Shown here: positions 36,001 to 48,373 of the stretch, one piece after another | Numbering within the stretch: position 1 is the stretch's first letter | Layout of the letters: the number at the start of each line of letters is the position of its first letter | NCBI GenBank assembly: GCA_001600455.1 | Contig: BCKC01000001.1 | Location: forward strand, 4,118,441-4,182,440 | Source: Endocalyx cinctus | Lineage: Eukaryota > Ascomycota > Sordariomycetes > Amphisphaeriales > Apiosporaceae | Reading direction: 5' to 3' | DNA: 64,000 bases | Notes under the pieces: model-generated | Database searches by the model: none | What the model saw: the letters and a program-made list of their open reading frames with translations, nothing else | Told to the model about the DNA's origin: nothing | Program-made: the position numbers and the translations under genes

Positions 36001-37733
36001 GCAGTATTTCGAATGTCCTAGGTCTGACCTAAAAGTGAAGAATAGTAGTGAACACATTCATATTCATGGTTTTCACGCCTTTGTAGGATGCAACGATACT
36101 AATTCTTCACAGTAAACATGAATCTCTCTTTGAGGGCAGTATATTATAGTCTATTATTTACGGCAGACTTCGTATCGGGACATTGAAGCACGGCTTGATA
36201 TATTTTCTGATCTTGGTAACCTAACACTTTCCGCTGTGCTGAGATGTTATAATGTAATGTCTAGTGCTCAATGATGCCCATCCAGGTCTGAAGCAAAGAT
36301 GGTGATCTCATTGAGTAAACAAACCGCTTCAGACATATATTGCCCTGGTCGTTATCGCAGCCCGTGTTATTGCCTATCCTCTAGAGCCATGCACAGCCAA
36401 AGTTTCCCTAACTGCGATTAATAATAGTTAAATATAGTTAATTTACATACTCACCCTTCCCAGATTTACTTCGATGCACTTTTCATAGCTGACTTGACAG
36501 ATAATGGAGCACGCTCACATCTTTAGTCAGCTATTGTTATCTCGTTACCTCAGATACAATTTCGCTAATGTGTCCATTCAAATAATCCTATTTCATGCTC
36601 AATAGAGGCAACAACTGAAGTTGTATCACGCCTTTGGAATCTTTGAATTGTAATCGATTTTGGTATCGTAAGGTCTTTTTGAGCTCGAGTACATCTAAAC
36701 CGTTTCTGTCCAGGCGGTCAACTTTTAACTTAACATTGACTGAGCTACGTAGATATAGCCTAAGTTCGATCTTCTATTTAACATGCGAGACTTGACAGCT
36801 GCTCCAAATTATTAGACCTAATTGCTGCAGAAATTTGGATTGAATTGCATGCAGTTCTTGATCTTGGAGAACTAGCTAATTTGTTGCCGAGTTACTACAA
36901 ACTCTTGCGAGTTTAAGTCTGCAATCTCAACACAGCAGTCTCTTATGCCTAAGATTCTAATTAGCAGCTGGTCATTTTAACTCGTTTTTCATAATTATGA
37001 TCCCATCGCGGGGCTATTTGCAAGTTGTAAGAATGCTCGGTACTCCTGCTCTTGGTCCTTAGGTTTTCATGCGCATTTTCGGGGACTAATCTGCCTAGTA
37101 GGGCAAAATGAGCGAGCTAGGTACCAAGAGGACATCCAGTGGGTTGATTTTAGGAATATGACTTCATTTGCGATTAGAAATTGTCTTTGGCGACTATTCT
37201 AGCGGTAGGAGGTTATCCCACTTCGCAGACTTAATCATCCAACCCCTGTATATTACCCTATGCTCATAAGAATACATAGTAATCGCCAGGTAGTTCATAG
37301 CAGTACCAGTTGTATTATGAACCACGTATCCTTATATGGTATATACTTTCTCAAATTTGGAACTAATACAAAGTAACAAACGCCAGGTAGAAAAGAATAG
37401 GAAAAGTTTGGTCTTCAGATGAGATAAGTGACTAGTCCTGCTCTAGTAGGAATGGAGTTAAAAGTCTTCTCCAATCAGTGCTCCTAAGTTCAACAAAGCC
37501 GTTGCTAACGACCTTGGTTATTATAACGCTGAAAATCTTATGAAAAAGCTATAAAGTCAATGAAGTCGTAACGGTTGGCCCGCCTAACTATTCTCAGTCC
37601 CCTACCTGAGTAGCACTGGCTTTACTCTCCATAGACATGCAGAGATAGACTATCATAGGCAAGAAAAGATAGACTATGTCTAGAAAAAATTTATCCAATC
37701 ATTTCCGATGATCTCATCATCTCAGAATACTAA
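33001..37733. other. Gene desert, right part
   Basis: AT-rich sequence with no coding frame I can support, ending at the GH16-WSC gene. From about 35500 on there is very little low-complexity repeat, unlike the rest of the desert, so it may be old degraded sequence. A 36-codon frame at 34932-35042 begins with a signal-peptide-like segment but is too short to call. Confidence 0.45.
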
Positions 37734-39246
37734 TTACAGCAACATCGCGACCTCAAAGACTCCTAACCACAACAGCATGCCCCATCCTACGAAAGCGGTT
37801 ACGCCCCGACCCGACTCACCGACAGCAACTATAGGCGGAATACTCGGGCCCGTTGTTATATTGCTCGAAACCGCAGAGTTTGGTGGACCGATTGGGATTA
37901 CGGTCTGCACAGCCACGGCCGTGACGACAACATCCTCCGTGAAGACGGCCTTGGGGACTGTCAAAGTCACAGTGCTATCACCTTTAGGCCCACACGCGTT
38001 ACAAGTCTCAGTGCAAGTGGTCATGGGAATCATACTCGTTAGTGGAAGTGCCGTCGTAGTGGGTGCAATTATTCTCGAGCTGGGGCAGTCCTCGTAAGTG
38101 ATTGTGGTACAGTACTCAAGCTCCACTAGCGTAGCCGGGTTAGTAGGGCAGATAGTTGTATATGTAACCGTGAGAACTGCTGTGACATTTATTTTGGCCA
38201 CGGGAGCTATGATTTTAGGAGGAAGGATACCACCGCCCATGGCAGGTGCTCCTGCTGGTATAGGCTCCTGACCTAGGTTGCCGTACACGGTAAGAAGAAT
38301 ATTGGGTGATGCCGCACGGCGAAGACGGAAACGGTCAGTGGAACGAGATGACATAGCCGCTCTGCTGATACCTAGAGTAGAGTTCACGGAACCGGTTGAG
38401 TTAAGAGTCGAATTGGAGAAGCCTAGATCACTCGAACCGATCAGACCACCACAGAACTCAAGCGGATTTCCCGAGCACACGGTATCGCACATTGAGTTTT
38501 CCACGGCAGAGGCATCGCCAATGGTTTCGGCACAATAGCACGAACTGAAACTTGTGTCAGTGATCTAATATAGATTCTTGATTTTCGACTGATCATCACC
38601 GATATGTATTTATATAAAGGAATCACATACTTTCCAAAGACGCCAGCAAATCTACGACCGACACAGTTTGCGACGCATGCTTCGTTATCCATGGTCGGGA
38701 AGGAAGCGACAAGACTAAAGGACTCATAACCCGCACTGGATCCAAAACATCCTAGAAGTGTCCAGCCGTTGATCGAAGTAGGATTGATGACGCCACCACC
38801 CGTGGTAGTTGGGGTTGGATTAGAACCGGAGCTTGTGGCAGAGACTTTGGAGAGAGTAATAGTTCTAGTAACGCTAGGTCCTGATATCTCACTAGTAAAT
38901 GAGCTGGTGAATGAGCTCAGAGTCGAAGTACTGATGTTAGGAAGCGCGCTTGTCGTTGTGTTGGGGAAGATAGGAGGGATTGTCACGTTGGATACAGTCT
39001 GCTTCTGGAAGATGTTTATGTAGTTGATGTCCCAATATCTGTTTGTTCGTAAGTGAACCACGTATTCAGCGCTATTTCTTTTTATGTAAAATATTATTCA
39101 AAACACTCACGTTCCTTTAAAGCTGGAAGGATTCGCAGAAACATATTCTTCGCAAGTGTCAGCTAACAGATTACACTCATCTGTTACTCCCCAAATGTTA
39201 CCGGCATAATCGCCGCAGAAATTCTAAATGTAGTTGTTAATGCTAG

Positions 39247-39320
<74 letters not shown>

Positions 39321-40392
39321 ATCCCTATTCCGAGATCATTACTTACAGTATTAATCACAAAACTCATGTTAAAGAAGTAGGTATCAGGGTCGCAAGAAGC
39401 TCGTCCAAATATAGCTTCGGGAGGACCCCAGGACGTAGGATCGGGGCTCACAACTGGTGAGAGGGTAATATCATCCGGTATGGCCGAGCGTGGAAAATGC
39501 CAGATCTTCAGGCTGTCGATATCCCATTCTAACGCATAAACACCACCACCTTCGGCATTAAACGCGTCTCCGTACGAGGTAGTATCCGTTGCAGGCGCAG
39601 CGTAGTTACACCCAATATTTTGATGCTAAGATATTCTAATTAGGTCTCTCGGGACTAGAGTAAAAAAGTTTTAATACAAAAGAAGGGGAGGAGGAGGGGA
39701 TTGTTTCTCTTCGTTCCACATACCCCTGGCGAGCAATCGGATGGTCCCTGAAGCCCCGTATATCCAGTATTAGGCAAGCGACACCCGGATGATCTAACTC
39801 GCTCTGGTCATCGATTTAGTTCGATCATGACGAGACAATAGAACTTACGTGTGTGCGGAAAACAAGTTTCTTTCAGCGGTGTTGGCACCCTCAATGATGT
39901 CAACTTCGCCACCGACGGGCCAGGTCCCATTATCACTTTGATGCGTGTTGAAGGCCCAGACTAGTTGGACATTGTTAGATTCGAGCAAATCGTCTCGCCA
40001 AAACTCAACTCACATGCAGGCCACGTTCCACATGTAGATGCTGGCATATGAGCAAAATCGGCGATGAAGAGTCCGTAGGTAAATTGAGAGTCGCTGGTAA
40101 GCCTCACACTCGGCCTTCCTTGATCGGTGGTCAGGTAGGTGTTCACCGAATCTACTCCCAGTCTAACTCGATTAAACTCGTCGATAGATACGAGATTCTT
40201 GGCAAATGCATCATCTCGGCTCTGGTAACTATTATAGAGTTAGAGATCTGAACGTAGAAATTTCTTCGAATGGTTAATTAATTAGTGGGATATTTACTCG
40301 ACAAAACCCTTGTTCGGGTCATTTCCTGTGAAGAAGCTGAAGTTATCGAGTAGCCCCTGACCGGCATAATGCGTAGAAAGAGAATAGGTCAT
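37734..40392 (-). CDS. GH16 beta-glucanase-like protein with WSC domain and C-terminal membrane anchor signal
   Basis: Eight exons on the minus strand: 40392-40298, 40228-40014, 39960-39849, 39793-39724, 39625-39347, 39223-39111, 39038-38631, 38544-37734. All phases agree and give 700 residues. The GH16 domain fills about 1-310, with the catalytic motif GGEVDIIEG (Glu122, Asp124, Glu127). The family hydrolyses or rearranges beta-1,3(4)-glucans. A Ser/Thr-rich linker leads to a Cys-rich WSC domain (about 385-465: LLGCFG, FGNSCYC, CDTVCSG, EFCGG), thought to bind carbohydrate. A Thr/Pro-rich stalk ends in a hydrophobic tail (FVGWGMLLWLGVFEVAMLL) fitting GPI attachment. Oddly, the start ATG opens directly into the mature-like sequence YSLSTHYAGQG with no signal peptide, and an in-frame TAA lies 24 nt upstream. 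Intron 5 carries a long (CT)n tract. Confidence 0.85.
39250..39318. repeat. (GA)n microsatellite inside GH16-WSC intron 5
   Basis: About 34 dinucleotide units, reading (CT)n on the gene strand. They occupy more than half of the 123-nt intron at 39224-39346, ending about 24 nt before the TAG acceptor. Confidence 0.95.
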
Positions 40393-41704
40393 GATGAATA
40401 TATTTATATATAATTAAGAAGAAAAATAAAGGGGGTGAAATAAAGCAGTTAAAATAATGAAGGAGTGACTAGAATGAGAAACGAAATAGAGATTAATGAG
40501 AGGACGAACCGGTAGGCCGAGTTCAAAGAATAATTTTGGCTATTAGCAGAAGCAGAATGAAGTATTGAAAGCCTCTTCACCCCGAGATCCCGGCGAGTAT
40601 TATATGCCAGTATTCTTATGCTTGCCATGTTCGTTTCCATAATCGCGTTTAATCATGAATTCCAAACAAAAATCGGCATGCAATATTGTGGGCAGGAGAA
40701 TGTTAATAAAACGTCGAGTGGCAACCAAGGCATGCGGACGCGGGTGAGACACAACAGTCTCAGCAAGGCAAGGCGGAGTTCATGATTGATATAAAATTCC
40801 GATCAACTCGAATTTCTGATTATGAAGTTATGGAATGTTCAGATAGATAAATGAATACACGTTTCCCATGTTAAGAGCCTGGCCCTCAATCCTATTCAAC
40901 CCTAACGATGAACTGATGGAACATAAACCCCGAATAGAGACTTGTACCGCATTGTATATAACACTCAAAAATTCAAACATACTAAATGATTTGTGATTTC
41001 TTCTTGTTGTTAATAAAGATGGCCCCTTTACTTACCAAGACCTACCTTACTTGTACTTATATCCATCCATGCTGTACGGAGTACACTATCCATAGGTACC
41101 TCTAGGTAGGTATGTAAGTACCTAGGTATTACTTAAGCATATACTAAGTACCATGTACACGTATCCATAACATAAGTATAACTGACATGTGAAAGGTCCC
41201 CTGAAGAGACTATGGATATAAGTAATATGTAGCGTGGTTACTAAGTAGTAGCCGGTCCACTAATATTCCGGGGGAAATATAGTACACTAGTAGAAAAATA
41301 CCTTAATATCTTGTAACCTCGGCATGAGGGGTTTTCCGATCCCCCACAGAAAAAGAAGCTACGTAGGCTGGTAGGTTAGCAGGCAGGCAGGCAGGCAGGT
41401 TAGGTACTTAAGTAAATTACCTAGGCAGCTAGGTAGTGGACAGTACTACGTAGTGAACCCCATATGACCAAACAAATGTAATCTTCTCTATTGTCGAATT
41501 ACCTAGGTTATATGATAGGGAGATCCTGGATTATTTCGGCATTAGATTGATTAAATATTCATTTACTTATATAGACATTATATTGTATTTTCTGTTAATC
41601 TGAAAATTCTCCTTATTATATTATTAGTATTATCCCTATTCTCTTCTTCTTCTTCTTCTTCTTCTTCTTCTTCACCACCCTCTTTCTCTTCCCCCTTCAG
41701 TGTG
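40393..41704. promoter_or_regulatory. Divergent intergenic region, GH16-WSC / CAT2
   Basis: This contains both promoters. Copies of the CCTAGGTA / AAGTACCTAGG motif lie at about 41090-41130 and 41400-41440, a (GCAG)n run at 41379-41399, and a (CTT)n tract at about 41643-41673 on the + strand just upstream of the CAT2 leader exon. A minus-strand frame at 40449-40640 ends in a hydrophobic stretch but cannot be spliced in frame to the GH16 exon by any visible AG. Confidence 0.5.
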
Positions 41705-43883
41705 ATGTTTACATTATTGGCCAAGAGTCGGGCACAGGGTACCGCTCTCCGGATAGCTACGAGAAACACAGAAGCTCAAGTCAAAAAGGTTCTTATATTA
41801 TATTCTTGCCTCTTTACTCCTTTATTTGCAGCGAACACCATTGACTGACGAGCATGCCGTATTAGAATATATTGATGGCGCCGGCCTTGAAGCGGAGCAA
41901 TAGCTCACTCCCCTCCGGTAAGTCACATCTTCGTGATGATGTTTCTTTAAATATACCTTGTCTTTACTCCCTTATTTTGATCTTGCCGCTTCTAACTGGG
42001 CACGTTCCTACAGGATATGTCGAGGATAAATCTAAAGGACCTATGTTGCGATTCCAAGAATCCCTTCCTCGATTACCGGTACCGACCTTGGAGGAGACCG
42101 CGGCGCGCTACGTAAAGAGTTTACACCCCTTGTTAAGTCCTGCTGAATATGCCGAGAGCAAGAAAGCCGTTCAAGAGTTTATAAAGCCTGGTGGTATCGG
42201 TCAAAAGTTACAAGAGAAGTTGGTGGCAAAACGCGAAAACCTTAGCACAAAAAACTGGATATACGAGTGGTGGAATGATACAGCGTACCTAAGTTACCGA
42301 GATCCTGTTGTTCCATACGTTAGTTATTTCTACTCGCATCGTGATGATCGCCGCCGTCGAAACCCTGCGAAGCGAGCTGCTGCTCTTACAACTGCTGCCC
42401 TCGAGTTCAAGACCCAGGTCGACAATGGTACACTTGAGCCGGAGTATATGAAGAAGCTGCCCATCTGCATGGACAGCTACAAGTGGATGTTCAACGCCAG
42501 CAGAGTTGCGGCAAAACCCGCTGATCATCCGATCAAGTATAATCCGAAGGATCACAAGTATATCATTGCCATTCGCAAGAACCAGTTCTTCAAGATCACC
42601 CATGAAATCGATGGTCAACAGCTTAACGCATCGGAGCTCGAGGCCCAATTTGCCCGGGTGTACGAGCTCGCGCAGCGTGTCCCTGCCGTTGGTGCATTGA
42701 CCTCCGAAAACCGTGATGTGTGGACCGATGCGCGTGCTACTCTCCTCGAAGCTTCGCCTAAGAACAAGACCGCGCTCGAGGCTATCGAGGCATCTTCTTT
42801 CGTCGTGTGCTTAGATGACGCCGCGCCTGTTACGCTCGAAGAGAGAGCGCACCAATACTGGCACGGCGATGGTCAAAACCGATGGTATGACAAGCCGCTA
42901 CAGTTCATCGTAAATGATAACGGCACTTCGGGCTTCATGGGTGAGCATAGCATGATGGACGGCACGCCAACTCATAGGCTGAACGATTTTGTCAACGATG
43001 TCATATTCAATAATAAGCTGGACTTCGGCAATCCTTCCGTACGATCTAACCTCCCCGACCCGGTTGCTGTTAACTTCGAGATTACCAAAGAGGTGCAAGC
43101 CGAGATTAACCGGGCTATCCAAGACTTCGCCACCGTTATTGGTCAACATGAACTCGCGGTTCAGGCGTATCAAGGTTATGGGAAGGGCCTGATGAAGAAG
43201 TTCAAGTGCTCGCCCGATGCTTACGTGCAAATGATTATTCAACTCGCGTACTTTAAAATGTATGGCAAGAATCGGCCAACGTACGAATCAGCTGCAACGC
43301 GAAGATTCCAGCTCGGCCGTACCGAGACATGCCGGACCGTATCAGACGACAGTGTCGCATTTTGTAACTCAATGGCAGATCCGGAAGTCTCGAACGCGGA
43401 CCGCGTCGAGCTCTTCCGCAAAGCTGTTGCCGCCCATATCGAGTATATCAGCGCGGCTTCAGACGGCAAAGGCGTAGACCGTCACCTTTTCGGATTAAAG
43501 AAACTTATTGAGCCCGGCGAGGATATACCCGCGATATACAAGGATCCGGCGTACGGCTACAGCAGCTCGTGGTTCTTGTCCACAAGCCAGCTTAGTTCCG
43601 AGTACTTCAATGGCTACGGCTGGAGTCAGGTCATCGACGCTGGCTTCGGTATCGCTTATATGATTAACGAGAACAGGTAAGAATCAAAAAGAAAGAAATT
43701 CCCTTCTGCCGCTCTATACATACGCAACTGGTTAGAAACTTGCTAACAAGAATCAGTATTAATTTCAACATTGTATCCAAGGGCCTCGGAAGTCAGAAGA
43801 TGAGCTATTACTTGAACGAGGCTGCTGGCGATCTTCGCGATCTGCTTCTACCAACTCTGGATTCTGCCAAGGCAAAACTATAG
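41705..43883 (+). CDS. CAT2: Carnitine O-acetyltransferase, mitochondrial/peroxisomal
   Basis: Exons 41705-41788, 41866-41917, 42014-43676 and 43757-43883 give 641 residues; starting at the second-exon ATG (41875) gives 610. The enzyme transfers acetyl groups between CoA and carnitine so that acetyl units can cross organelle membranes. Visible family features are the catalytic His in GEHSMMDG (His326 of the short form), the carnitine-site GRTETCRT and the STSQLSS motif. The first exon encodes a basic, amphipathic leader beginning MFTLLAKSRAQG, typical of mitochondrial import. The protein ends in AKL, a peroxisomal PTS1. The first intron has a weak donor (GTTCTT, or GTCAAA nine nt earlier, same phase), a CTGAC branch site and a TAG acceptor. 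The internal ATG lies nine nt into exon 2, so a transcript starting later would give a leaderless peroxisomal form. Confidence 0.9.
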
Positions 43884-44619
43884 AAGAATTCCCACACCCA
43901 CCGAACCGAAGTCAAAGACGAATAATAGGTAGTGCCAGTCTACCTCAACGAAGCATATTACGCTCATTAACTGGGGAGCTTTATCAACACAGAAGACGAT
44001 CAATATCTTTTGTGTGCACTTACCATAGTCTCAGTGGTAGTAATCGTGCTTTTGATAAATGTCGTGGGACGACATGGCCATTTGTGCAGGCGTTACTTCT
44101 TATACATGACCTTTTTATTTTTTTATGGACGAGCAATAGAGAATTGTTGCCATGGTTTGCCAAGACGGGTTCATTCTGCATACTCATTTACCTATAAACT
44201 TGGTCTCTCCTATGTATCTATACTCCATACGACATGCATGCATATATATACATATATATATATATTTAGAAATGCCAATTCATATTAACAAAGAAAAACA
44301 AGAGATAAATCGGAAAAGCAAGTGTAACTAGACCATCAGCTGAGAACACAATATGTTTAGATGCTTCACATTGATGTTGTAGTCTGGGAGGTGAGGTCTA
44401 ATAAGAATGATGCTAATTTAGACGATACAACAATCGTACAGTTTTTTTTTCTTTCGTACAGGATCAACCTGGTACATTGTATCAGGAAGTTCGACAAGCG
44501 CACCCCGATAAAGTTTCGCCGCATTCTGAATACACGGACCTTCAAAAGGCCACTTTCCTTCATGCTCGACCCGTATGTACAACCTTGTAGTATCCTAATT
44601 ATAGAACTTCGGCCCACGA
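43884..44619. other. Convergent spacer, CAT2 / CAP
   Basis: This holds both 3' untranslated regions. A (TA)-rich stretch lies at about 44242-44268. Small frames at 44010-44288 and 44361-44648 have no recognisable features; the latter runs antisense into the CAP 3' end. Confidence 0.5.
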
Positions 44620-46561
44620 TTAACCAGAATGCTCTACGATCTCGTTGACCATGTCCCCCTTTTCGACGTTGTAATATGAGCAGATTTGATACGGCAACGG
44701 AATTTCCTTGTAATCATCATCGGGTCCAGAAATGACGTTCACATTGATGCTTGACGACTTGCTCGAGAAGATGCGGGTTGAAGAGGACTCTTTGCTAAGA
44801 TAGACCTGCGCGCCGTCGAGCTGGTCCAACAGGATGGTGGGAAGCTGGCCCATAACTTGCAACGCGAAGTTGGACGACTTGACGACATCGACTGTGGATA
44901 CGAGTGAGTCAATTACGAGAGATAAGCGCTGCGTATTCTCGATCGTCACGGCATTGGCCTTTCCCTTGATAATTATCGTCGTCTGACTGCATCGACTAAT
45001 CAAGATAGAATGTGACATCTCGGCCTCGATCTCGATAGGCTCCGAATGCTTCTCAAAATTTTCCTTTCGAACGGTAGCAAACGTCAGCAAGCTGATCAGT
45101 GTCTTTTAAACGCGTATTGATGCAACGGATGGCTGCAAGAGGAATGACTTACGATTGTCCACTTGTTACCATCGAGTTCCTTCTTCGGCGGCTTCTTAGC
45201 GCGCATACTCTCGGGCTTAGGCTTTTTGCCTGGCGCAGGGCTCTTTCCACGAACAGAAGCATCACTAGATACGGTAGAGCTCGCCCTCAGAGACGGGTTT
45301 TTATGCGTCATTTGCGACTTGTCCACTTTTCGTAGCCCTCTCGTCACGTCCGCACCTTTGTTCAACTCGCTGAAAACGGCACCAAAGCCGCCGTCTGTCT
45401 TAGGGGCAGTAGCTTGCTCACTGATCTGCAAAACGGGTGGAGGTCCAGGCGGCGGAGGAGGGGGAGGAGGAGGAGCTCCCCCGGCGACAGGTGGCGCGGG
45501 AGGCGGCGGAGCGACGGAGCTGGCCGACACCAGTATAGTCTTGGCAACTTCGCCGGCCGACTGTCCTTGGGGATTCCAAGGGATGCCGTTCGGGAAATAT
45601 TGCTTTACGTATTCAGCTAGGTCACGGAATACTTGATAGAAAGCCTGAATCCATTCCACTTGGTCCGGATTTCTGTAATTCCGTTAGTAGAACTTCCTCC
45701 TAATCAGGGCGAAAATTACAAAGCGACGAGCCAACGTACTTATCCTTATGCTCTTTCAGGACACGGTTTCCGAAGAATTGCGCCGAGCCTAGCGATTCCT
45801 CGACGTGCTTGAATGGTCGATTGTTTACGGTAACCCAAGCGAGAACCATTATGCCTTCTGACACCGCGCTCAGCTGCGTGAAGACAGGAGAGCCCCTATT
45901 GGATTCTTTGATGCTACCGACGGCCATGAGAGCTTCATTGATAGGCTTTAGCAGCTCCTGATAGACCGACATCTCAGAACCAGCGATATCAGGCTTCTTG
46001 GCCTTGGTTGATATTAGCAGAAACTTCCGCTGCTCCTTAAAACCATCCAAAACTTTGCCTGCCTGCTCGGCAATTAGGCCACCTAACTTATTGCTAGCCT
46101 TTATGTATTTGTCGACGGTTTGGCTGATGAAGGCGTCAAACTCCTCGATAGATTCAGGTAGAGGGTCTTGCTTCGAGGGAGAAGGTACAGCCGGCGTGGT
46201 AGTCGAGACAGGTGGAAGGGGCGGAGGAGCACCATGATCAGAAGCGCTTGTTGGTGTTGGGATAGACTGAGATAGGGCGGGGACAGCTTGAGGAAGTTCT
46301 ATTGTCGAAGATGCGATGTCTTCGAGTCGAGTTGTAGCAGCTTCTAACCTGGTCAGGAGATTAATACACCGCTGACTACGTTCTCCGCATACAGAAAACA
46401 GAGGCATGATATTTCAAGAGAACAAGGAAAACAGCTATGAGATACTGAGTAGGTGTGTAGGGAGTAATTGTAGCTATTGTTAGGTTCAACAGAACCAGCA
46501 TGCTACCTTCAACTTACCTCTTGATTAAGGTGACTAGATTATGCATATTATTTTGCGCCAT
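44620..46561 (-). CDS. SRV2: Adenylyl cyclase-associated protein (CAP/Srv2)
   Basis: Four exons on the minus strand, 46561-46518, 46348-45740, 45672-45153 and 45063-44620, give 538 residues; phases agree throughout. The first exon supplies MAQNNMHNLVTLIKR, joined to LEAATTRLEDIA, the N-terminal region that binds adenylyl cyclase in yeast. Then come the helical folded domain (about 70-260), two Pro-rich tracts including a run of nine Pro (SH3/profilin binding), a WH2-like actin-binding segment (LRKVDKSQMTHKNPSLR) and the beta-helix CARP domain (ENFEKHSEPIEIEAEMSHSILISRC). The protein links Ras-cAMP signalling to actin monomer recycling in the cytosol. The last intron has a CTGAC branch site unusually near its AAAG acceptor. 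CAP and MAK32 are divergent. Confidence 0.93.
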
Positions 46562-48373
46562 TGTCAAAAGCTGCAGAATGCGAAGTAGTTACGATGCAAC
46601 GATTCAACGTATATGTAAACATCCACTGTGTCTTAAAACCTTGAATGAATGAAGAGTTACAACGACTCTCGATGCTGCGGGTGTGTACAGTATTCTAAAG
46701 TTTTGCGTTAGGGGGGGTTTCGTCTACTAATTGTTTAAAGCGAAGGGGTAAAGAAGCATACCTTAAACTAAGTTGGTAAAAGAGGCAGAAATCCTCAATC
46801 AGACAGGCTGTATATAAATGAAAGAAGATAAAAGCAATAAATGGTTGCCTACTTAAGTAGCATAGTATATATATAATATATATTGTATCCTAAGAAGAGT
46901 ACAAAAAGAGAGAATGTCCTAGCGAGGACAGGATTGACAATTGACGGATCAATATGGAGTACTGTACGTAACAAGGCCTCATCTTATTATCAGACTTGTC
47001 AGATTATTTACTTACAAGGTTTCAAGGTTACTACTACTTTGTACTATTTGGACATTAATATGTATCTATCCTGCTAACCTACCTGGCTACCTACCTAAGG
47101 CAGCTAGGTAAATACTTACTTAATGCATAACAGTTACATAATACACATGTGTACCTAAGTGCTTAGGTAGGTACCTACGTACCTTGAAGAGTCGTACCAC
47201 CTAATAGCCCCTGAAAATAGCAAGATTTCAAAAAAAAAAAAAAAAAAACACATTGCATATATGTACATATATCATGCCGCCAATGATCATTTCAAGCTTA
47301 GCGTTCTCTTCTTAAGCCGTTAAGCAAGCATCTACCCTAAGATAGGTATTGAAATAGGGAAGTATAAATGAAGGTAGGCAGTATAAGTACTAATTAGGTA
47401 CCTGGATATTTGATATATACCTGCCTAGGTAGATATATGTACTTACTATGTACTTAACTTGAGGTATATGCCCACTAAACGTACGATAGGCACCTAAGAG
47501 GTACTGTACATAGTACTCAAGTCCCCTAATATCCATATCATATGTATACGTTAAGGTGAAGAGAAAGAGAGCCCATTCATGTAGGGCTTAGGTTTTATCG
47601 TTCCTGGCACACCTTGAGAACTTCACCCAATGGTGACCAAACCTCCCTTTCAAGGTTAACATTCATATCAATTAACATCAAAACCAATTTTGATAAATCA
47701 TAATGAGTTTCATGATCTATTATGACAATTTAATTCTATCCGGTTAAAGCATCATCATATGCGTTCAACTACATAGCAATATTCACTTGGCCTACACTTG
47801 GTACTCACATCCATTTTATATCCATATATATATATATATATCCTAGGTATATATATACACATTTATATATTACCTATACGTACATACATACAGTTCTTTT
47901 GATAGTCCTCCTACGTATAATTACCAGGTAAGTATATATCAAAACAAAGTACAAATTCATTTGTTAGATCAAAGACCCAGGTCTGCCAGGGCCTTATTCG
48001 AACATCCCACATCTCCCACCTATCCATCTACCTTTACATATGCCAACGGTATCAACTTAAATTTTGAACATTGGAGATTCTGGGTTCCGATTACCAATTT
48101 GTAGTCTATTGTTTCTCCCCCCCCCCCCCTAATACACATACATATATTTTCTCCCTTTTCGTAAACCTGTCAACCCAATTATTTCATTCCTTACCACCAC
48201 TCGATCCTTTCGTTCTTTTCGTTCTATCTTATTCGTTCTTAACTTATATTCTTTCCTGTTAAAACCCATAGCCCGGCTCGGTTCTGCATTCATACCGAAT
48301 ATTTCGGGTAATATAATCATATCTACCCGAGATATATACATTATCAAACCTTTAACACAAAACAAGTAATACA
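46562..48373. promoter_or_regulatory. Divergent intergenic region, CAP / MAK32-like
   Basis: A 1.8-kb AT-rich spacer. It is dense in the CCTACCTAGGTA / AGTACTTA repeat family (about 47070-47190 and 47380-47520). It also has an A run at 47231-47248, (TA)n at about 47825-47842 and a C run at about 48117-48129. No gene is supported. Confidence 0.5.

Noticed and set aside
39248..39460. Arg/Glu repeat frame and the opposite Leu/Ser repeat frame
   Set aside because: They come from the (GA)n microsatellite in GH16-WSC intron 5.
44361..44648. 95-codon + strand frame at the CAP 3' end
   Set aside because: It overlaps the CAP stop region antisense and shows no domain.
45163..45636. 157-codon + strand frame with Gly- and Pro-rich sequence
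   Set aside because: It is the antisense shadow of the proline-rich region of CAP; CAP exons have matching phases and domains.
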